Shown piece after piece: positions 32,886 through 43,813 of a stretch of DNA of 64,000 nucleotides. Where the stretch lies: assembly GCA_016223165.1 (NCBI GenBank), contig JACRPO010000009.1, forward strand, positions 1,488,001 to 1,552,000, read 5' to 3'. Each line of letters opens with the position of its first letter. Position 1 is the stretch's first letter. The translations under genes were made by a program, and so were the position numbers. A model generated the notes under the pieces. It searched no databases, was not told where the DNA came from, and saw only the letters and a program-made list of their open reading frames with translations. Source of the stretch: Burkholderiales bacterium. Its GTDB lineage: Bacteria; Pseudomonadota; Gammaproteobacteria; Burkholderiales; Burkholderiaceae_C.

Positions 32886-34205
32886 TCAGCCCTTGTTCGC
32901 TTTCTGGAACTTCTCGAGCTCGGCGTCGCCGCGCTTCTTGGCGTCCTCGAGCCCCTGCTTGGCGCTCTTCTTGCCGGACCACACCTGCTCCATCTCCTCG
33001 TTCAGGATGGTTCGGATCTGCAGGAAGTTGCCGAGCCGGATGCCGCGCGACTTGTCGGTGGTCTTGCGGATCATCTGCGTGACGCTGATGTCGGTGCCGG
33101 GGTTGGCCTTGTAGAAGCCGGCCTTCTCGGTGATGCCGAACGCCGCCGTCGTGATGGGCAGGTAGCCGGTGTCCTGGTGGCTCTTGGCCTGCACCTGCGG
33201 CTCGGAGATGTAGTTGAAGAACAGCGCCACGCCCTTGTACTCGGCAGGCTTCTTGCCGCCCATGACCCACAGGCTCGCGCCGCCGATCACGGTGTTCTGC
33301 GGTGCGCCGGCCACGTCGGGGTAGAACGGCAGCGCGCTGATGCCGGCGGCGAACTTGGCATTGCGCTTGACGGCGCCGTACAGCGCCGAGCTGCCGGTGT
33401 ACATCGCGCATTCGCCGGAGACGAAGGTGGCATCGGGCGCGTTGTCGCGCCCCTTGTAGACGAACAGCCCCTGCTGCGCCATGTTGGCCAGGTTCTCGAT
33501 GTGGCGCACGTGCAGCGGCGTCGTGATGGCCAGCCGCGTGCCCAGGCCGTTGAAGCCGTTGCGCAAGGTGGCGTACTCGACGTTGTGCCAGGCGCTGAAG
33601 TTCTCGAGCTGCGTCCAGCTGACCCAGCTCGTCGTGAACGGGCACTTGTGGCCGTTGGCCTTGAGCTTGGCGGCGGCCAGGGCCACCTCCGGCCAGGTCT
33701 TGGGCGGCTTGTCGGTGTCGAGACCGGCGGCCTTGAAGGCGTCCTTGTTGTAGTGGAACACCGACGTGCTGCTGTTGAACGGCAGGCTCAGCATCTGGCC
33801 GTTGGGCGCCGTGTAGTAGCCGGCCACGGCCGGCACGTAGACGCTCGGGTCGAACTTGACGCCGCCGATCTTCATCACCTCGCTGACCGGCACGATCGCA
33901 CCCTTGCTGGCCATCATGTTGGCGGTGCCGACCTCGAAGACCTGCAGGATGTGCGGCGCGTTGCCGGCACGGAAGGCGGCCACGCCGGCGGTCAGCGTAT
34001 CGGCGTAGTTGCCCTTGTAGACGGGCACGACCCTGTAGTCCTTCTGGCTGTCGTTGAAGCCCTTGGCCAGGCTGTTGACCCACTCGCCGAGCTGGCCGCC
34101 CATGGCGTGCCACCACTGGATCTCGACCTGCGCCTGCGCGGGCATCGCGACCCCGAAGGCGGCAGCCGCCAGGATCGAGGCAAGGGGTTTGAACTTCGTG
34201 TGCAT
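32886..34205 (-). CDS. ugpB: sn-glycerol-3-phosphate-binding periplasmic protein
   Basis: Signal peptide then VEIQWWHAMGGQLGEWVNSLAKGFNDSQKDYRVVPVYKGNY. Confidence 0.96.
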   Translation of the reverse strand: MHTKFKPLASILAAAAFGVAMPAQAQVEIQWWHAMGGQLGEWVNSLAKGFNDSQKDYRVVPVYKGNYADTLTAGVAAFRAGNAPHILQVFEVGTANMMASKGAIVPVSEVMKIGGVKFDPSVYVPAVAGYYTAPNGQMLSLPFNSSTSVFHYNKDAFKAAGLDTDKPPKTWPEVALAAAKLKANGHKCPFTTSWVSWTQLENFSAWHNVEYATLRNGFNGLGTRLAITTPLHVRHIENLANMAQQGLFVYKGRDNAPDATFVSGECAMYTGSSALYGAVKRNAKFAAGISALPFYPDVAGAPQNTVIGGASLWVMGGKKPAEYKGVALFFNYISEPQVQAKSHQDTGYLPITTAAFGITEKAGFYKANPGTDISVTQMIRKTTDKSRGIRLGNFLQIRTILNEEMEQVWSGKKSAKQGLEDAKKRGDAELEKFQKANKG

Positions 34206-34406
34206 GACTGTGGGCTCCTGAGAAATCGACGGACCGAACCGCGCATTCTGGGCGGCCTCCGTGACACTTCGGTTTCTGTCATGCCGGGTGGAGCGCGGCA
34301 ACCGGGGTAACCCCGGCGCTGGGGACGCACGCGACAGCCTTGCGGGCGGGCCGCCCAGCGGCGTCCGAGGCGTCCGAGAGCGTCCGTTAGCATCCGCACT
34401 AACCCT

Positions 34407-37400
34407 ATGAACGCCCCGCACCCGACGATCTCGACCCCCGCCGCTGCCGCCATCGCGTCCGACGAGCCGGCGCCGCGCCTGCGCGAGATTCCCTACAACT
34501 ACACCTCGTTCTCGGACCGCGAGATCGTGCTGCGCCTCCTCGGCGCGCGGGCCTGGCAGATCCTCGACCAGCTGCGCCGCGAACGCCGCACCGGCCGCAG
34601 CGCGCGCATGCTGTACGAGGTGCTGGGCGACATCTGGGTCGTGCAGCGCAACCCGTATCTCGAGGACGACCTGCTCGAGAACCCGAAGCGGCGCCAGATG
34701 CTCATCGACGCGCTGCATCATCGCCTGGGCGAGGTGGGCCGTCGGCGCACGCCCGAGGTGGGCGGCGAACGTGACGCGCTCGTCGGCGAGCTGCTCGAGG
34801 CCGCGAGCGGCGCGGTGGAGCGCTTCGCGGCGCACTTCCGCGCCGTGTGGGACCTGCGGCGCAGGACGCGGCAGGTGCTGGGGCGCGCGTTCTCGCGTGA
34901 TGGCGGGCGCGACAACATCAAGTTCGACGGCCTCTCGCGCGTCTCGCACGTCACCGACGCCACCGACTGGCGCGTCGAGGTCCCCTTCGTCGTGCTCACG
35001 CCCGACACCGAGGCCGAGATGGCGCGGCTGGTGGCCGGCTGCATCGAGCTCGGCCTGACCATCATCCCGCGCGGCGGCGGCACCGGCTACACCGGCGGCG
35101 CCGTGCCGCTGACGTGGAAGAGCGCGGTCATCAACACCGAGAAGCTCGAGGCGATGAGCGAGGTCGAGCTCATGGTGCTGCCCGGCGTCGAGCGCCCCGT
35201 GCCGACGGTGTGGACCGAGGCCGGCGTGGTGACGCAGCGCGTCGCCGATGCCGCCGAGCAGGCGGGCTATGTCTTCGCCGTCGACCCGACGAGCGCCGAG
35301 GCGAGCTGCGTCGGCGGCAACGTCGCGATGAATGCCGGCGGCAAGAAGGCGGTGCTGTGGGGCACGGCGCTCGACAACCTGGCGAGCTGGAAGATGGTGA
35401 CGCCCGAGGCCAAGTGGCTGGAGGTGGTGCGCCTGAACCACAACCTCGGCAAGATCCACGACGCCGAGGTGGCGAGCTTCGAGCTGCGCTACCTCGACGC
35501 CAGCGGCCGCAAGCTCGAGCGCAGCGAGCGGCTCGACATCCCGGGCGGCGTCTTCCGCAAGGAGGGCCTGGGCAAGGACGTCACCGACAAGTTCCTCGCC
35601 GGCCTGCCCGGCATCCAGAAGGAAGGTTGCGACGGGCTCATCACGAGCGCACGCTGGGTCGTGCACCGCATGCCGGCGCACACGCGCACCGTGTGCCTGG
35701 AGTTCTTCGGCAACCCCAAGGACGCGGTGCCGAGCATCGTCGAGATCAAGGACTACCTGTTCGCACAGACCGACGTGAAGCTCGCCGGCCTCGAGCATCT
35801 GGACGACCGCTACCTGCGCGCCGTGGGCTACACGACGAAAAGCAAGCGGGGCTTGGCCGCGATCGGCGCCTCGGGCTTGCCGAAGATGGTGCTGGTGGGC
35901 GACATCGTCGGCGACGACGAGGCCGCGGTGGCGCGCGCCACCAGCGAGGTGGTGCGCATCGCCAACGCGCGCAACGGCGAGGGCTTCGTTGCCGTGAGCG
36001 CCGACGCGCGCAAGAAATTCTGGCTCGACCGCAAGCGCACGGCGGCGATCGCCAAGCACACCAACGCCTTCAAGATCAACGAAGACGTGGTCATCCCGCT
36101 GCCGCGCATGGGCGAGTACACCGAAGGCATCGAGCGCATCAATATCGAGCTCTCGCTGCGCAACAAGCTCGAACTGATCGAGGCGCTGATCGCCTTCTTC
36201 GCGCGCGGCAATCTTCCCCTGGGCAAGAGCGACGACGCCGGCGAGATCCCGAGCGCCGAGCTGCTCGAAGACCGTGTGCTGCAGGCACAGGCGCTGCTCG
36301 CCGAGGTGCGCGGCCTGTGGTCGCACTGGCTGGCCGAGCTCGACATCGTGCAGGCGCAGAGCGCGCACGGTGCGCAAGACGGGCAAGGCGCCGGCGAGAC
36401 CTGCTTCGCGATGCTGCAGGACTGGCGCTGGCGCGCGAGCTGGAAGACGCAGATCCTGAAGCCGCTGCTAGGCATCTTCGCCGGCAGCGCTTTCACGCCC
36501 CTCCTCGACGAGTGCCGCCGCATCCACCAGGAGGTGCTGCGCGGCCGTGTCTGGGTGGCGCTGCACATGCACGCCGGCGACGGCAACGTGCACACCAACA
36601 TCCCCGTCAACAGCGACAACTACGCCATGCTGCAGACGGCGCATCAGGCGGTGGCCCGCATCATGGTGCTGGCGCGCAGCCTCGGCGGCGTCATCTCCGG
36701 CGAGCACGGCATCGGCATCACCAAGCTCGAATTCCTGAGCGACGAGGAGGTGCGGCCGTTCGCCGAATACAAGGCGCGCGTGGACCCCGAGGGGCGCTTC
36801 AACCGGGGCAAGCTGCTGCGCGGCGGTGGCGACTCATCGGCCTACGCCGCCGACCTCTCCTCGGCCTACACGCCCAGCTTCAACCTGATGGGCCATGAGT
36901 CGCTCATCATGCAGCAGAGCGACATCGGCGAGATCAGCGCCAGCATCAAGGACTGCCTGCGCTGCGGCAAGTGCAAGCCGGTGTGCGCCACGCACGTGCC
37001 GCGCGCCAACCTGCTGTACAGCCCGCGCAACAAGATCCTCGCCACCTCGCTCCTGATCGAGGCCTTCCTCTACGAGGAGCAGACGCGCCGCGGCGTCAGC
37101 CTCAAGCACTGGGAGGAGTTCGAGGACGTCGCCGACCACTGCACCGTGTGCCACAAGTGCCTGAGCCCGTGCCCGGTGAAGATCGACTTCGGCGACGTCT
37201 CGATGAACATGCGCAACCTGCTGCGCAAGCTCGGGCACAAGAGCTTCCGGCCGGGCAACGCGGCGGCGATGGCCTTCCTCAACGCGACGAACCCGGAGAC
37301 GATCCGCCTCATGCGCCGCGCGATGGTGGGCGTGGGCTTCAAGGTGCAGCGCTTCGTGCACGACCTGATGAAGCCGCTGGCCAGGCACCAGGCCGCGCAC

Positions 37401-38372
37401 CCGCCGGCGACGCTCGGCCCGGCACCGCTGAAGGAGCAGGTGATCCACTTCATCAACCGCAAGATGCCCGGCGGCCTGCCCAAGCGCACCGCGCGCGCGC
37501 TGCTCGACATCGAGGACAAGGACTACGTCCCCATCATCCGCGACCCCGCGGCGACGAGCGCGGAGACGGAGGCCGTCTTCTACTTCCCGGGTTGCGGCAG
37601 CGAGCGCCTGTTCAGCCAGGTGGGCCTGGCGACGCAGGCGATGCTGTGGCGCGCCGGCGTGCAGACGGTGCTGCCGCCGGGGTACCTGTGCTGCGGCTAC
37701 CCGCAGCGCGGCAGCGGCCAGTACGACCGCGCCGAGAAGATGATCACCGACAACCGCGTGCTCTTCCACCGTGTCGCCAACACGCTGAACTACCTCGACA
37801 TCAAGACGGTGATCGTCAGCTGCGGCACCTGCTACGACCAGCTGCAGGGCTACGAGTTCGAGCAGATCTTCCCGGGCTGCCGCATCGTCGACATCCACGA
37901 CTACCTGTTCGAGAAGGGCATCAGGCTCGAAGCCAACGACGCCGCCTACCTCTACCACGACCCCTGCCACAGCCCGATGAAGGCGCAGGACCCGATGCTC
38001 ACCGTGCGCGCGCTCACCGGCGCCGAGGTGCTGAAGACCGAGCGCTGCTGCGGCGAGAGCGGCACGCTCGGCGTGACGCGGCCCGACATCGCCACGCAGG
38101 TGCGCTTCCGCAAGGCCGAGGAGCTCAAGCGCAACGAGGCGAGCTTGCGCGAACGCGCACCGCAGGCCGCAGCAGCGAAGACGACCAAGGTGCTGACGAG
38201 CTGCCCGAGCTGCCTGCAGGGCCTGCAGCGCTACGAAGGCGACCTGACGAACGGGCTGCTCGAGGCCGACTACATCGTCGTCGAGATGGCGCGCAAGATG
38301 CTCGGCGAGAGCTGGCTCGAGGACTACGTGGCGCGCGCCAACGCCGGCGGCATCGAGCGCGTGCTCGTGTGA
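34407..38372 (+). CDS. DUF3683 / FAD-linked oxidase with ferredoxin and CCG cysteine-rich domains (D-lactate/glycolate-oxidase-like)
   Basis: [19 protein letters not shown]-binding, [11 protein letters not shown] and [14 protein letters not shown] 4Fe-4S motifs, two CCG-type Cys motifs; 1321 aa. Confidence 0.93.
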   Translation: MNAPHPTISTPAAAAIASDEPAPRLREIPYNYTSFSDREIVLRLLGARAWQILDQLRRERRTGRSARMLYEVLGDIWVVQRNPYLEDDLLENPKRRQMLIDALHHRLGEVGRRRTPEVGGERDALVGELLEAASGAVERFAAHFRAVWDLRRRTRQVLGRAFSRDGGRDNIKFDGLSRVSHVTDATDWRVEVPFVVLTPDTEAEMARLVAGCIELGLTIIPRGGGTGYTGGAVPLTWKSAVINTEKLEAMSEVELMVLPGVERPVPTVWTEAGVVTQRVADAAEQAGYVFAVDPTSAEASCVGGNVAMNAGGKKAVLWGTALDNLASWKMVTPEAKWLEVVRLNHNLGKIHDAEVASFELRYLDASGRKLERSERLDIPGGVFRKEGLGKDVTDKFLAGLPGIQKEGCDGLITSARWVVHRMPAHTRTVCLEFFGNPKDAVPSIVEIKDYLFAQTDVKLAGLEHLDDRYLRAVGYTTKSKRGLAAIGASGLPKMVLVGDIVGDDEAAVARATSEVVRIANARNGEGFVAVSADARKKFWLDRKRTAAIAKHTNAFKINEDVVIPLPRMGEYTEGIERINIELSLRNKLELIEALIAFFARGNLPLGKSDDAGEIPSAELLEDRVLQAQALLAEVRGLWSHWLAELDIVQAQSAHGAQDGQGAGETCFAMLQDWRWRASWKTQILKPLLGIFAGSAFTPLLDECRRIHQEVLRGRVWVALHMHAGDGNVHTNIPVNSDNYAMLQTAHQAVARIMVLARSLGGVISGEHGIGITKLEFLSDEEVRPFAEYKARVDPEGRFNRGKLLRGGGDSSAYAADLSSAYTPSFNLMGHESLIMQQSDIGEISASIKDCLRCGKCKPVCATHVPRANLLYSPRNKILATSLLIEAFLYEEQTRRGVSLKHWEEFEDVADHCTVCHKCLSPCPVKIDFGDVSMNMRNLLRKLGHKSFRPGNAAAMAFLNATNPETIRLMRRAMVGVGFKVQRFVHDLMKPLARHQAAHPPATLGPAPLKEQVIHFINRKMPGGLPKRTARALLDIEDKDYVPIIRDPAATSAETEAVFYFPGCGSERLFSQVGLATQAMLWRAGVQTVLPPGYLCCGYPQRGSGQYDRAEKMITDNRVLFHRVANTLNYLDIKTVIVSCGTCYDQLQGYEFEQIFPGCRIVDIHDYLFEKGIRLEANDAAYLYHDPCHSPMKAQDPMLTVRALTGAEVLKTERCCGESGTLGVTRPDIATQVRFRKAEELKRNEASLRERAPQAAAAKTTKVLTSCPSCLQGLQRYEGDLTNGLLEADYIVVEMARKMLGESWLEDYVARANAGGIERVLV

Positions 38373-38447
38373 TGCGCGTGACGCGCGCGTGAGGCGTGTG
38401 ATCGCGCGCCTCGGGCACCACCTGCACCGCGCGGAGGAAGGCAAGGC

Positions 38448-39461
38448 ATGAACAAGGTCTGCATCGTCGGCGCCGGCGCCATCGGCGGCTTCATCGGTAC
38501 CCGGCTCGCGGCGGCCGGGCGGGCCGAGGTGAGCGCGGTGGCGCGCGGCGCCACGCTGGCGGCGCTGCGGCAGCACGGCTGGCGGCTGCAGACGGCCGGC
38601 GGCCTCGTGCAGGCCAAGGCGCGCGCCAGCGACAGCGCCGCCGAACTCGGGCCGCAGGACCTCGTGGTCATCGCCGTCAAGGGTCCGGCGCTCACGCAGG
38701 TGGCGCGCAGCATCGCGCCGCTGCTCGCGCCGCACACGCTGGTGCTGCCGGCGATGAACGGCGTGCCCTGGTGGTTCTGCCAGGGCGTGGCCGGATTCCC
38801 CGGCGGCGCGCTGCACAGCGTCGATCCGGGCGGCGAAATCGCCGCGGCGATCCCGTTCGAGCAGGTGCTGGGCTGCGTCGTGCACGCCAGCACCTCCACG
38901 CCCGAGCCGGGCCTCGTGCAGCACCAGGTGGGGCAGGGGTTGATCGTCGGCGAGCCCGGCACCGGCGGCGCGGGCAGCACGGGCGGCACCAGCCCACGCG
39001 TGCAGGCCGTCGCAGCGCTGCTCGCGCATGCCGGCTTCGACGTGACGCAAAGCGAGCGCGTGCGCTACGACATCTGGTACAAGCTGTGGGGCAACATGAC
39101 GATGAACCCGGTGAGCGCGATCACCGGCGCCACCATCGAGCGCGTGCTCGCCGACCCGCTGGTGCGCGCGTTCTGCTCGGCCGCGATGGGCGAGGCGGCG
39201 GCCATCGGCGAGCGCATCGGCTGCCGCATCGAGCAAAGCGCCGAAGACCGGCACGCCATCACCGCCAGGCTCGGCGCCTTCAAGACCTCGATGCTGCAGG
39301 ACGTGGAGGCGGGCCGGCCCATCGAGCTCGACGCCATCGTCGCCGCCGTGCAGGAGATCGGCCGCCGGCTGGGCCTGCGCACGCCGCACATCGATGCCCT
39401 GCTCGGCCTGACGCGACTCTTCGGCCGCGTCCGCGGGCTCTACCCGGAGGCTGCGCCGTGA
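38448..39461 (+). CDS. panE: 2-dehydropantoate 2-reductase
   Basis: MNKVCIVGAGAIGGFIGTRLAAAG; KLWGNMTMNPVSAITGAT. Confidence 0.88.
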   Translation: MNKVCIVGAGAIGGFIGTRLAAAGRAEVSAVARGATLAALRQHGWRLQTAGGLVQAKARASDSAAELGPQDLVVIAVKGPALTQVARSIAPLLAPHTLVLPAMNGVPWWFCQGVAGFPGGALHSVDPGGEIAAAIPFEQVLGCVVHASTSTPEPGLVQHQVGQGLIVGEPGTGGAGSTGGTSPRVQAVAALLAHAGFDVTQSERVRYDIWYKLWGNMTMNPVSAITGATIERVLADPLVRAFCSAAMGEAAAIGERIGCRIEQSAEDRHAITARLGAFKTSMLQDVEAGRPIELDAIVAAVQEIGRRLGLRTPHIDALLGLTRLFGRVRGLYPEAAP

Positions 39462-39491
39462 TCGAGTGCGGCTTCGTCACACCGGACCGAG

Positions 39492-41024
39492 TCACACCGG
39501 ACTGAGCGCCCCCTCGCCACCACCCTGCCCCGCGGCCAGCGGCGGATGCGTGACGATGGCGCGCAGCTCCGGCCGCGGCTGTCGCAGCGCCGCCGCATCG
39601 GGCCTCGGCCGGCCGAGCGCGGCATCGCCCGCGAAGGCCTGCTCCATCGCCCGCGCCGCGCCCATCAGGGCCGCGTCGCCGTTCAGCCGGCCGATGACCT
39701 GCAGGCCGAAGGGCATGCCGGCGGCGTCGACGCCGCTGGGCAGCGAAAGCGCCGGGTTCGTGGCCAGCGTGGCCACATAGGTCAGGCCCAGCCACTGGTA
39801 GTAGTTGCGCATGGCCTGGCCGTCCACCTCCTTGGCAAACAGTTCCGTCCACGGGAAGGGCGACACCGGCGACACCGGCGCGAGCAACACGTCGAAGTGC
39901 TCGAACGCCGCGGCGAACTGCCGCGCCAGCCGCGTCTGTTCCAGGTGTGCCCAGGCGCGGTCGGCCAGGGTGATGCCGGCGGCGAGCTCCACGTTGGCGC
40001 GCACGTTCGGCCCCAGCGTGTCGGGCGCACTGCGGCAGGTGTCGGCAAACGCGGCCAGGAAGGCCTCGGCGCGCAGCACGTCGAAGGCGCGGTCGGCATC
40101 GCCCAAGGCCGGTGTCCAGGGCTCGCAGCTCGACACATGCCGCCGCAGCGCCTCCACGCGGTGGCGGAAGGTGCGGCGAATGCCGGCATCCACCGCGCAC
40201 AGGCCGAAGTCTTCGGTGAAGCCCACGCGCAGGCAGGAGAGATCCACCTCGGGCAGGTGCAGGAAGTCCTGCGCCGCCACCGGCGCCGAGAGCGGGTCGC
40301 GCGCATCGAAGCCGACGCTGGCGGCCATCAGCAGCGCGGTGTCGGCCACGTCGCGCCCCATCGGCCCCAGCACCGAGATGGCCGACCAGCCCAGGGGCCG
40401 CGCCGTGTTCGCCACCATGGCCGGTGAGGGCCGCAGGCCGACCACGCCGCACAGCGCCGCGGGAATGCGCAGCGAGCCGCCGGTGTCGGAGCCGGTGCAC
40501 AGCGGCAGCATGTCGCAGGCCAGCGCCGCGGCCGAGCCGCCCGAGGAACCGCCGGCATTGAGCAGCGGGTTGAACGGGTTGCCCGTGGCGCCCCACACCG
40601 GGTTGCGGGTGTTGGCGCCGGCGCCCATGTCGGGAACATTGGTCTTGGCGGTGACGATGGCGCCGGCCGCCTTCAGGCGCGCCACGAGGCCGATGTCCTC
40701 GCCGGGCACGAAGCCGCGCAGCCCCACGTTGCCGTAGGTGGTGAGCAGGCCGGCCGTGTTCTGCAGGTCCTTCACGCCCAGGGGCAGGCCATGCAGCAGG
40801 CCCAGCGGTTCGCCGCGCATCACCTGCGCCTCGGCCACCCGGGCCTGGCCCAGGGCACGCTCGAAGTCGGTGGCCGCCAGGGCGTTCACGCCGGGGTTCA
40901 GCGCCTCCATGCGGGCGATGCAGGCCCGCATCAGCTCCACCGGCGAGAGCAAGCGCCGGCCGATCAGGCGGCGCTGCTGCACCGCAGTGAGGGCAGTCAG
41001 GGCCACCAGGTCATCGGCATGCAT
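39492..41024 (-). CDS. Amidase (amidase-signature family)
   Basis: NAGGSSGGSAAALACDMLPLCTGSDTGGSLRIPAALCGVVGLRPS. Confidence 0.95.
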   Translation of the reverse strand: MHADDLVALTALTAVQQRRLIGRRLLSPVELMRACIARMEALNPGVNALAATDFERALGQARVAEAQVMRGEPLGLLHGLPLGVKDLQNTAGLLTTYGNVGLRGFVPGEDIGLVARLKAAGAIVTAKTNVPDMGAGANTRNPVWGATGNPFNPLLNAGGSSGGSAAALACDMLPLCTGSDTGGSLRIPAALCGVVGLRPSPAMVANTARPLGWSAISVLGPMGRDVADTALLMAASVGFDARDPLSAPVAAQDFLHLPEVDLSCLRVGFTEDFGLCAVDAGIRRTFRHRVEALRRHVSSCEPWTPALGDADRAFDVLRAEAFLAAFADTCRSAPDTLGPNVRANVELAAGITLADRAWAHLEQTRLARQFAAAFEHFDVLLAPVSPVSPFPWTELFAKEVDGQAMRNYYQWLGLTYVATLATNPALSLPSGVDAAGMPFGLQVIGRLNGDAALMGAARAMEQAFAGDAALGRPRPDAAALRQPRPELRAIVTHPPLAAGQGGGEGALSPV

Positions 41025-41036
41025 CGCCGGTGCCCA

Positions 41037-42023
41037 TCAATCGACGGTGATGTTGGCCTTCTTCACCAGCTCGCGCATCATCGGCAGCTCGCGGTTCACG
41101 CGCGCCTCGAAGGCGGCGGGCGGCTCGTAGCCCAGCTCCAGGCCGGCCTTGGCCAGGTCGGCCTGCATGGCCGGCGTGGCCACGGCGTCGGCGAGGGCCT
41201 TCACCAACGTGGCGCGCACGCCTTCGGGCAGGCCGCGCGGCGCCACGAACGACACCCAGGCCGACAGCTCGAAACCGGACAGGCCCGCTTCGGCCAGCGT
41301 GGGCACTTCGGGCGCGCTGGAAATGCGCTTGGCGGTGGTGACGGCCAGGGCCTTGATCTTGCCGGCCTTCATCTGCGGCACCGAGGCGATGTTGGTGTCG
41401 AAGGACAGCGGCACCTGGCCGCCGATGAGGTCCTGCATCGCCGGCGCGCTGCCCTTGTAGGGCACGTGCACGATGTCCACGCCGGCGGCCGCCTTGAACA
41501 TCTCGCCGGCGAAGTGCGAACTGGTGCCCGCGCCGAAGGACGCGTAGTTGAGCTTGCCCGGCTGCGCCTTGGCGTGCGCCACCAGCTCGCGCACGTTGTT
41601 GAAGGGCGCACCGGGGTGGGCCACGACCATGAGCGGAATGCTGCCGATGGTGCCGATGGCCTCGAAGCTCTTGATCGTGTCATAGGGCAGTTTCGCCTTC
41701 AGCGCCGGATTCATCGTCCAGGTGGTGTTGCTGCTGGTCAGCAAGGTGTAGCCGTCGGGCGCGGCCTGGGCCACCGCCTGCGCACCCACCGCGGTCCCGG
41801 CGCCGGCCTTGTTCTCCACCACGAAGGTGCTGCCCGGAAGCTGCAACTGCATGTGCCGCGCGGTGATGCGCCCCAGCACGTCGGCCGCGCCGCCCGGCGG
41901 GTAGGGCACGACGATGGTGATCGGCCTGTCGGGGAAGGCCGCCAGGGCCGCCAGTGGACTCCACAGGGCGGCCGCGGCCAGACCCACCAGATGAAGACGG
42001 GCGCGTTGGGGTGAAGGGGACAT
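41037..42023 (-). CDS. Bug/TctC family substrate-binding protein
   Basis: FPDRPITIVVPYPPGGAADVLGRITARHMQ... VENKAGAGTAVGAQAVAQAAPDGYTLL. Confidence 0.95.
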   Translation of the reverse strand: MSPSPQRARLHLVGLAAAALWSPLAALAAFPDRPITIVVPYPPGGAADVLGRITARHMQLQLPGSTFVVENKAGAGTAVGAQAVAQAAPDGYTLLTSSNTTWTMNPALKAKLPYDTIKSFEAIGTIGSIPLMVVAHPGAPFNNVRELVAHAKAQPGKLNYASFGAGTSSHFAGEMFKAAAGVDIVHVPYKGSAPAMQDLIGGQVPLSFDTNIASVPQMKAGKIKALAVTTAKRISSAPEVPTLAEAGLSGFELSAWVSFVAPRGLPEGVRATLVKALADAVATPAMQADLAKAGLELGYEPPAAFEARVNRELPMMRELVKKANITVD

Positions 42024-42026
42024 GGG

Positions 42027-42743
42027 TCAGGTTCTCCGGGACGAAGGGGCGTGGGAGGCCGCGCCGCCGCCGGTGGGCACGGCGGCACGGCAATGGCTTT
42101 CGATCAGCTGGGCCAGCAGCTGCAGCTGCCGCCGCTCCTGCGCCGGCGCGGGGCCGAACAGGCGCACGACGCCCAGGCCACGCAGGCTGGACAGGACCAG
42201 CTGCACCAGGGCTTGCGAATCCGCGGTGGCGGCCAGTTCGGGCAACACCTGCACGAAGCGCCGGTGCAGCGCCTGGGTGAGCGCGCCGCGCTGCTCGGCG
42301 ATGTGCGATCGCAGTTCGGGCTCGCCCGCGCTGCCGAAGTAGACCGCCCAGGCGGCCAGGAAACGCGGCGGCTCATAGGCGCGCCGCCACAGCGCCAGCA
42401 CGAGGCCCAGGCAGCGTTCGGAAAGCGGCCCCTCGGCCGCCGGCCAGGCCACGCCCTCCGGGCCGCTGGCGCGGATGATGGCGTCCGTCACCTGCATCAT
42501 CAGCACCGCCTTGGAGCCGAAGTGATGCTGCAGCGCCCCGGGCGTCACTCCCGCGGCCTTGGCCACTTCGAACACCGTGGCGCCCTGGTAGCTGCGTTCA
42601 TGCAGCACGTCGATGGCCGTGCCGATGAGATGTTGGCGCGTGGCCTCGGCGCGGCGCGCCTTCAGGCCGGCCGGGGCGCGCGCGGCGCGGGCCGGCGCAG
42701 GGCGGGCGGTATCGGACGCAAGCGGGCGGCGAACAGCGGGCAT
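42027..42743 (-). CDS. TetR family transcriptional regulator
   Basis: TRQHLIGTAIDVLHERSYQGATVFEVAKAAGVTPGALQHHFGSKAVLM. Confidence 0.92.
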   Translation of the reverse strand: MPAVRRPLASDTARPAPARAARAPAGLKARRAEATRQHLIGTAIDVLHERSYQGATVFEVAKAAGVTPGALQHHFGSKAVLMMQVTDAIIRASGPEGVAWPAAEGPLSERCLGLVLALWRRAYEPPRFLAAWAVYFGSAGEPELRSHIAEQRGALTQALHRRFVQVLPELAATADSQALVQLVLSSLRGLGVVRLFGPAPAQERRQLQLLAQLIESHCRAAVPTGGGAASHAPSSRRT

Positions 42744-42759
42744 GGCCCGACGATACACA

Positions 42760-42771
42760 TTACGGCTGTAA
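42760..42771. promoter_or_regulatory. Inverted repeat TTAC-GGCT-GTAA, candidate TetR operator
   Basis: Palindrome 16 bp upstream of the TetR start codon. Confidence 0.35.
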
Positions 42772-42893
42772 CGCGAAATGCTGGGTTGCCCGGTGGCGAG
42801 ACCTTCGCCTTCACGCTCGCGATCCGGAAGTCCCGCCCTGGGCCTTGCGCAGCCCTTGCCGGCGTGCCGGCCGGCCGCTTCGGCGGGCCGCCG

Positions 42894-43703
42894 TCAGGCG
42901 CGCGCCGCCAGCAGGTGGCGCGCCAGCTCGACGAAGCCGGCCCCGGCCGGGGAAGGCGTGAGCCAGGCCGGCAAGGCCCGCATGCGCGCGCGCGCCGCGA
43001 GCACGTTCGCCACGCCCACCGCGTTGGCGAAGAAGCCGAACATCGGTTCGTCGTTCGGCGAGTCGCCGACGAAGACGATGCGCGCGGCCTCGCCGGCTTC
43101 GTCGATGTCAACGCCGAAACGTTCGGCGAACAGCCGCCGCGTCATCGCCAGCTTGTCCCACTCGCCGAACCAGCCGTTGACGTGGATCGAGCTCACCTTG
43201 GCCGTCATGCCCGCTTCGTGCATGAGCGCGACGATGCGGTCCACGGCCTCGGGCGGCAGCGGCGGCACGTCCTCGCAGAAGTCGATCGCGAGGTCGTAGA
43301 GGCGGCAGAACTGGTCGGAGGCGACGGCGCAGCCCGGCACCTCGGCGAGGATGCGCTCGCGCACGGCAGCGAGCCGGGCGGTGGCGACGGCGCGGCCGGC
43401 TTCGTCGAGCCAGTGGCGAGTGTGCAGGCGCTTCGCGGCGTGGTCATGCCACATGTAGAAGGCGCCGTTCTCGCCCACCACCGCGTCCACCGGCCAGAAG
43501 CGCGCCACGTGGTCGCACCAGCCGGCCGGCCGGCCGGTGACCGGCACGACGCGCAGGCCGGCCTCGTGCAGCTGCTCTAGCGCCGTGTAGGCGGCGGCGG
43601 TGAGGCGGCCCTCGGTGCTGAGCGTGTCGTCGATGTCGGCGAGCACCGTGTGCACGGCGCGCGCTGTTGCGCGTGGCATCTCGTGCAACGGCCGCAGGGT
43701 CAT
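42894..43703 (-). CDS. HAD-superfamily (Cof/SPP-like) hydrolase
   Basis: VLADIDDTLSTEGRLT (DxDxT), VVPVTGRPAGW, IVFVGDSPNDEPMF. Confidence 0.85.
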   Translation of the reverse strand: MTLRPLHEMPRATARAVHTVLADIDDTLSTEGRLTAAAYTALEQLHEAGLRVVPVTGRPAGWCDHVARFWPVDAVVGENGAFYMWHDHAAKRLHTRHWLDEAGRAVATARLAAVRERILAEVPGCAVASDQFCRLYDLAIDFCEDVPPLPPEAVDRIVALMHEAGMTAKVSSIHVNGWFGEWDKLAMTRRLFAERFGVDIDEAGEAARIVFVGDSPNDEPMFGFFANAVGVANVLAARARMRALPAWLTPSPAGAGFVELARHLLAARA

Positions 43704-43813
43704 CGCGGCACGGCTTCGTTGCGGCAGGGCGGGCCGGGCCGCGGGAGCGAGACGACCTTCATGCGCCTTGTCGTGCAGCTCGGCTCGACGAGCCGATGCG
43801 CTGCTCACGCCGC

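Noticed and set aside
34262-34287. Pho box upstream of ugpB
   Set aside because: CTGTCAT is present once, but the 11-bp-spaced second half-site does not match; not supported by sequence.
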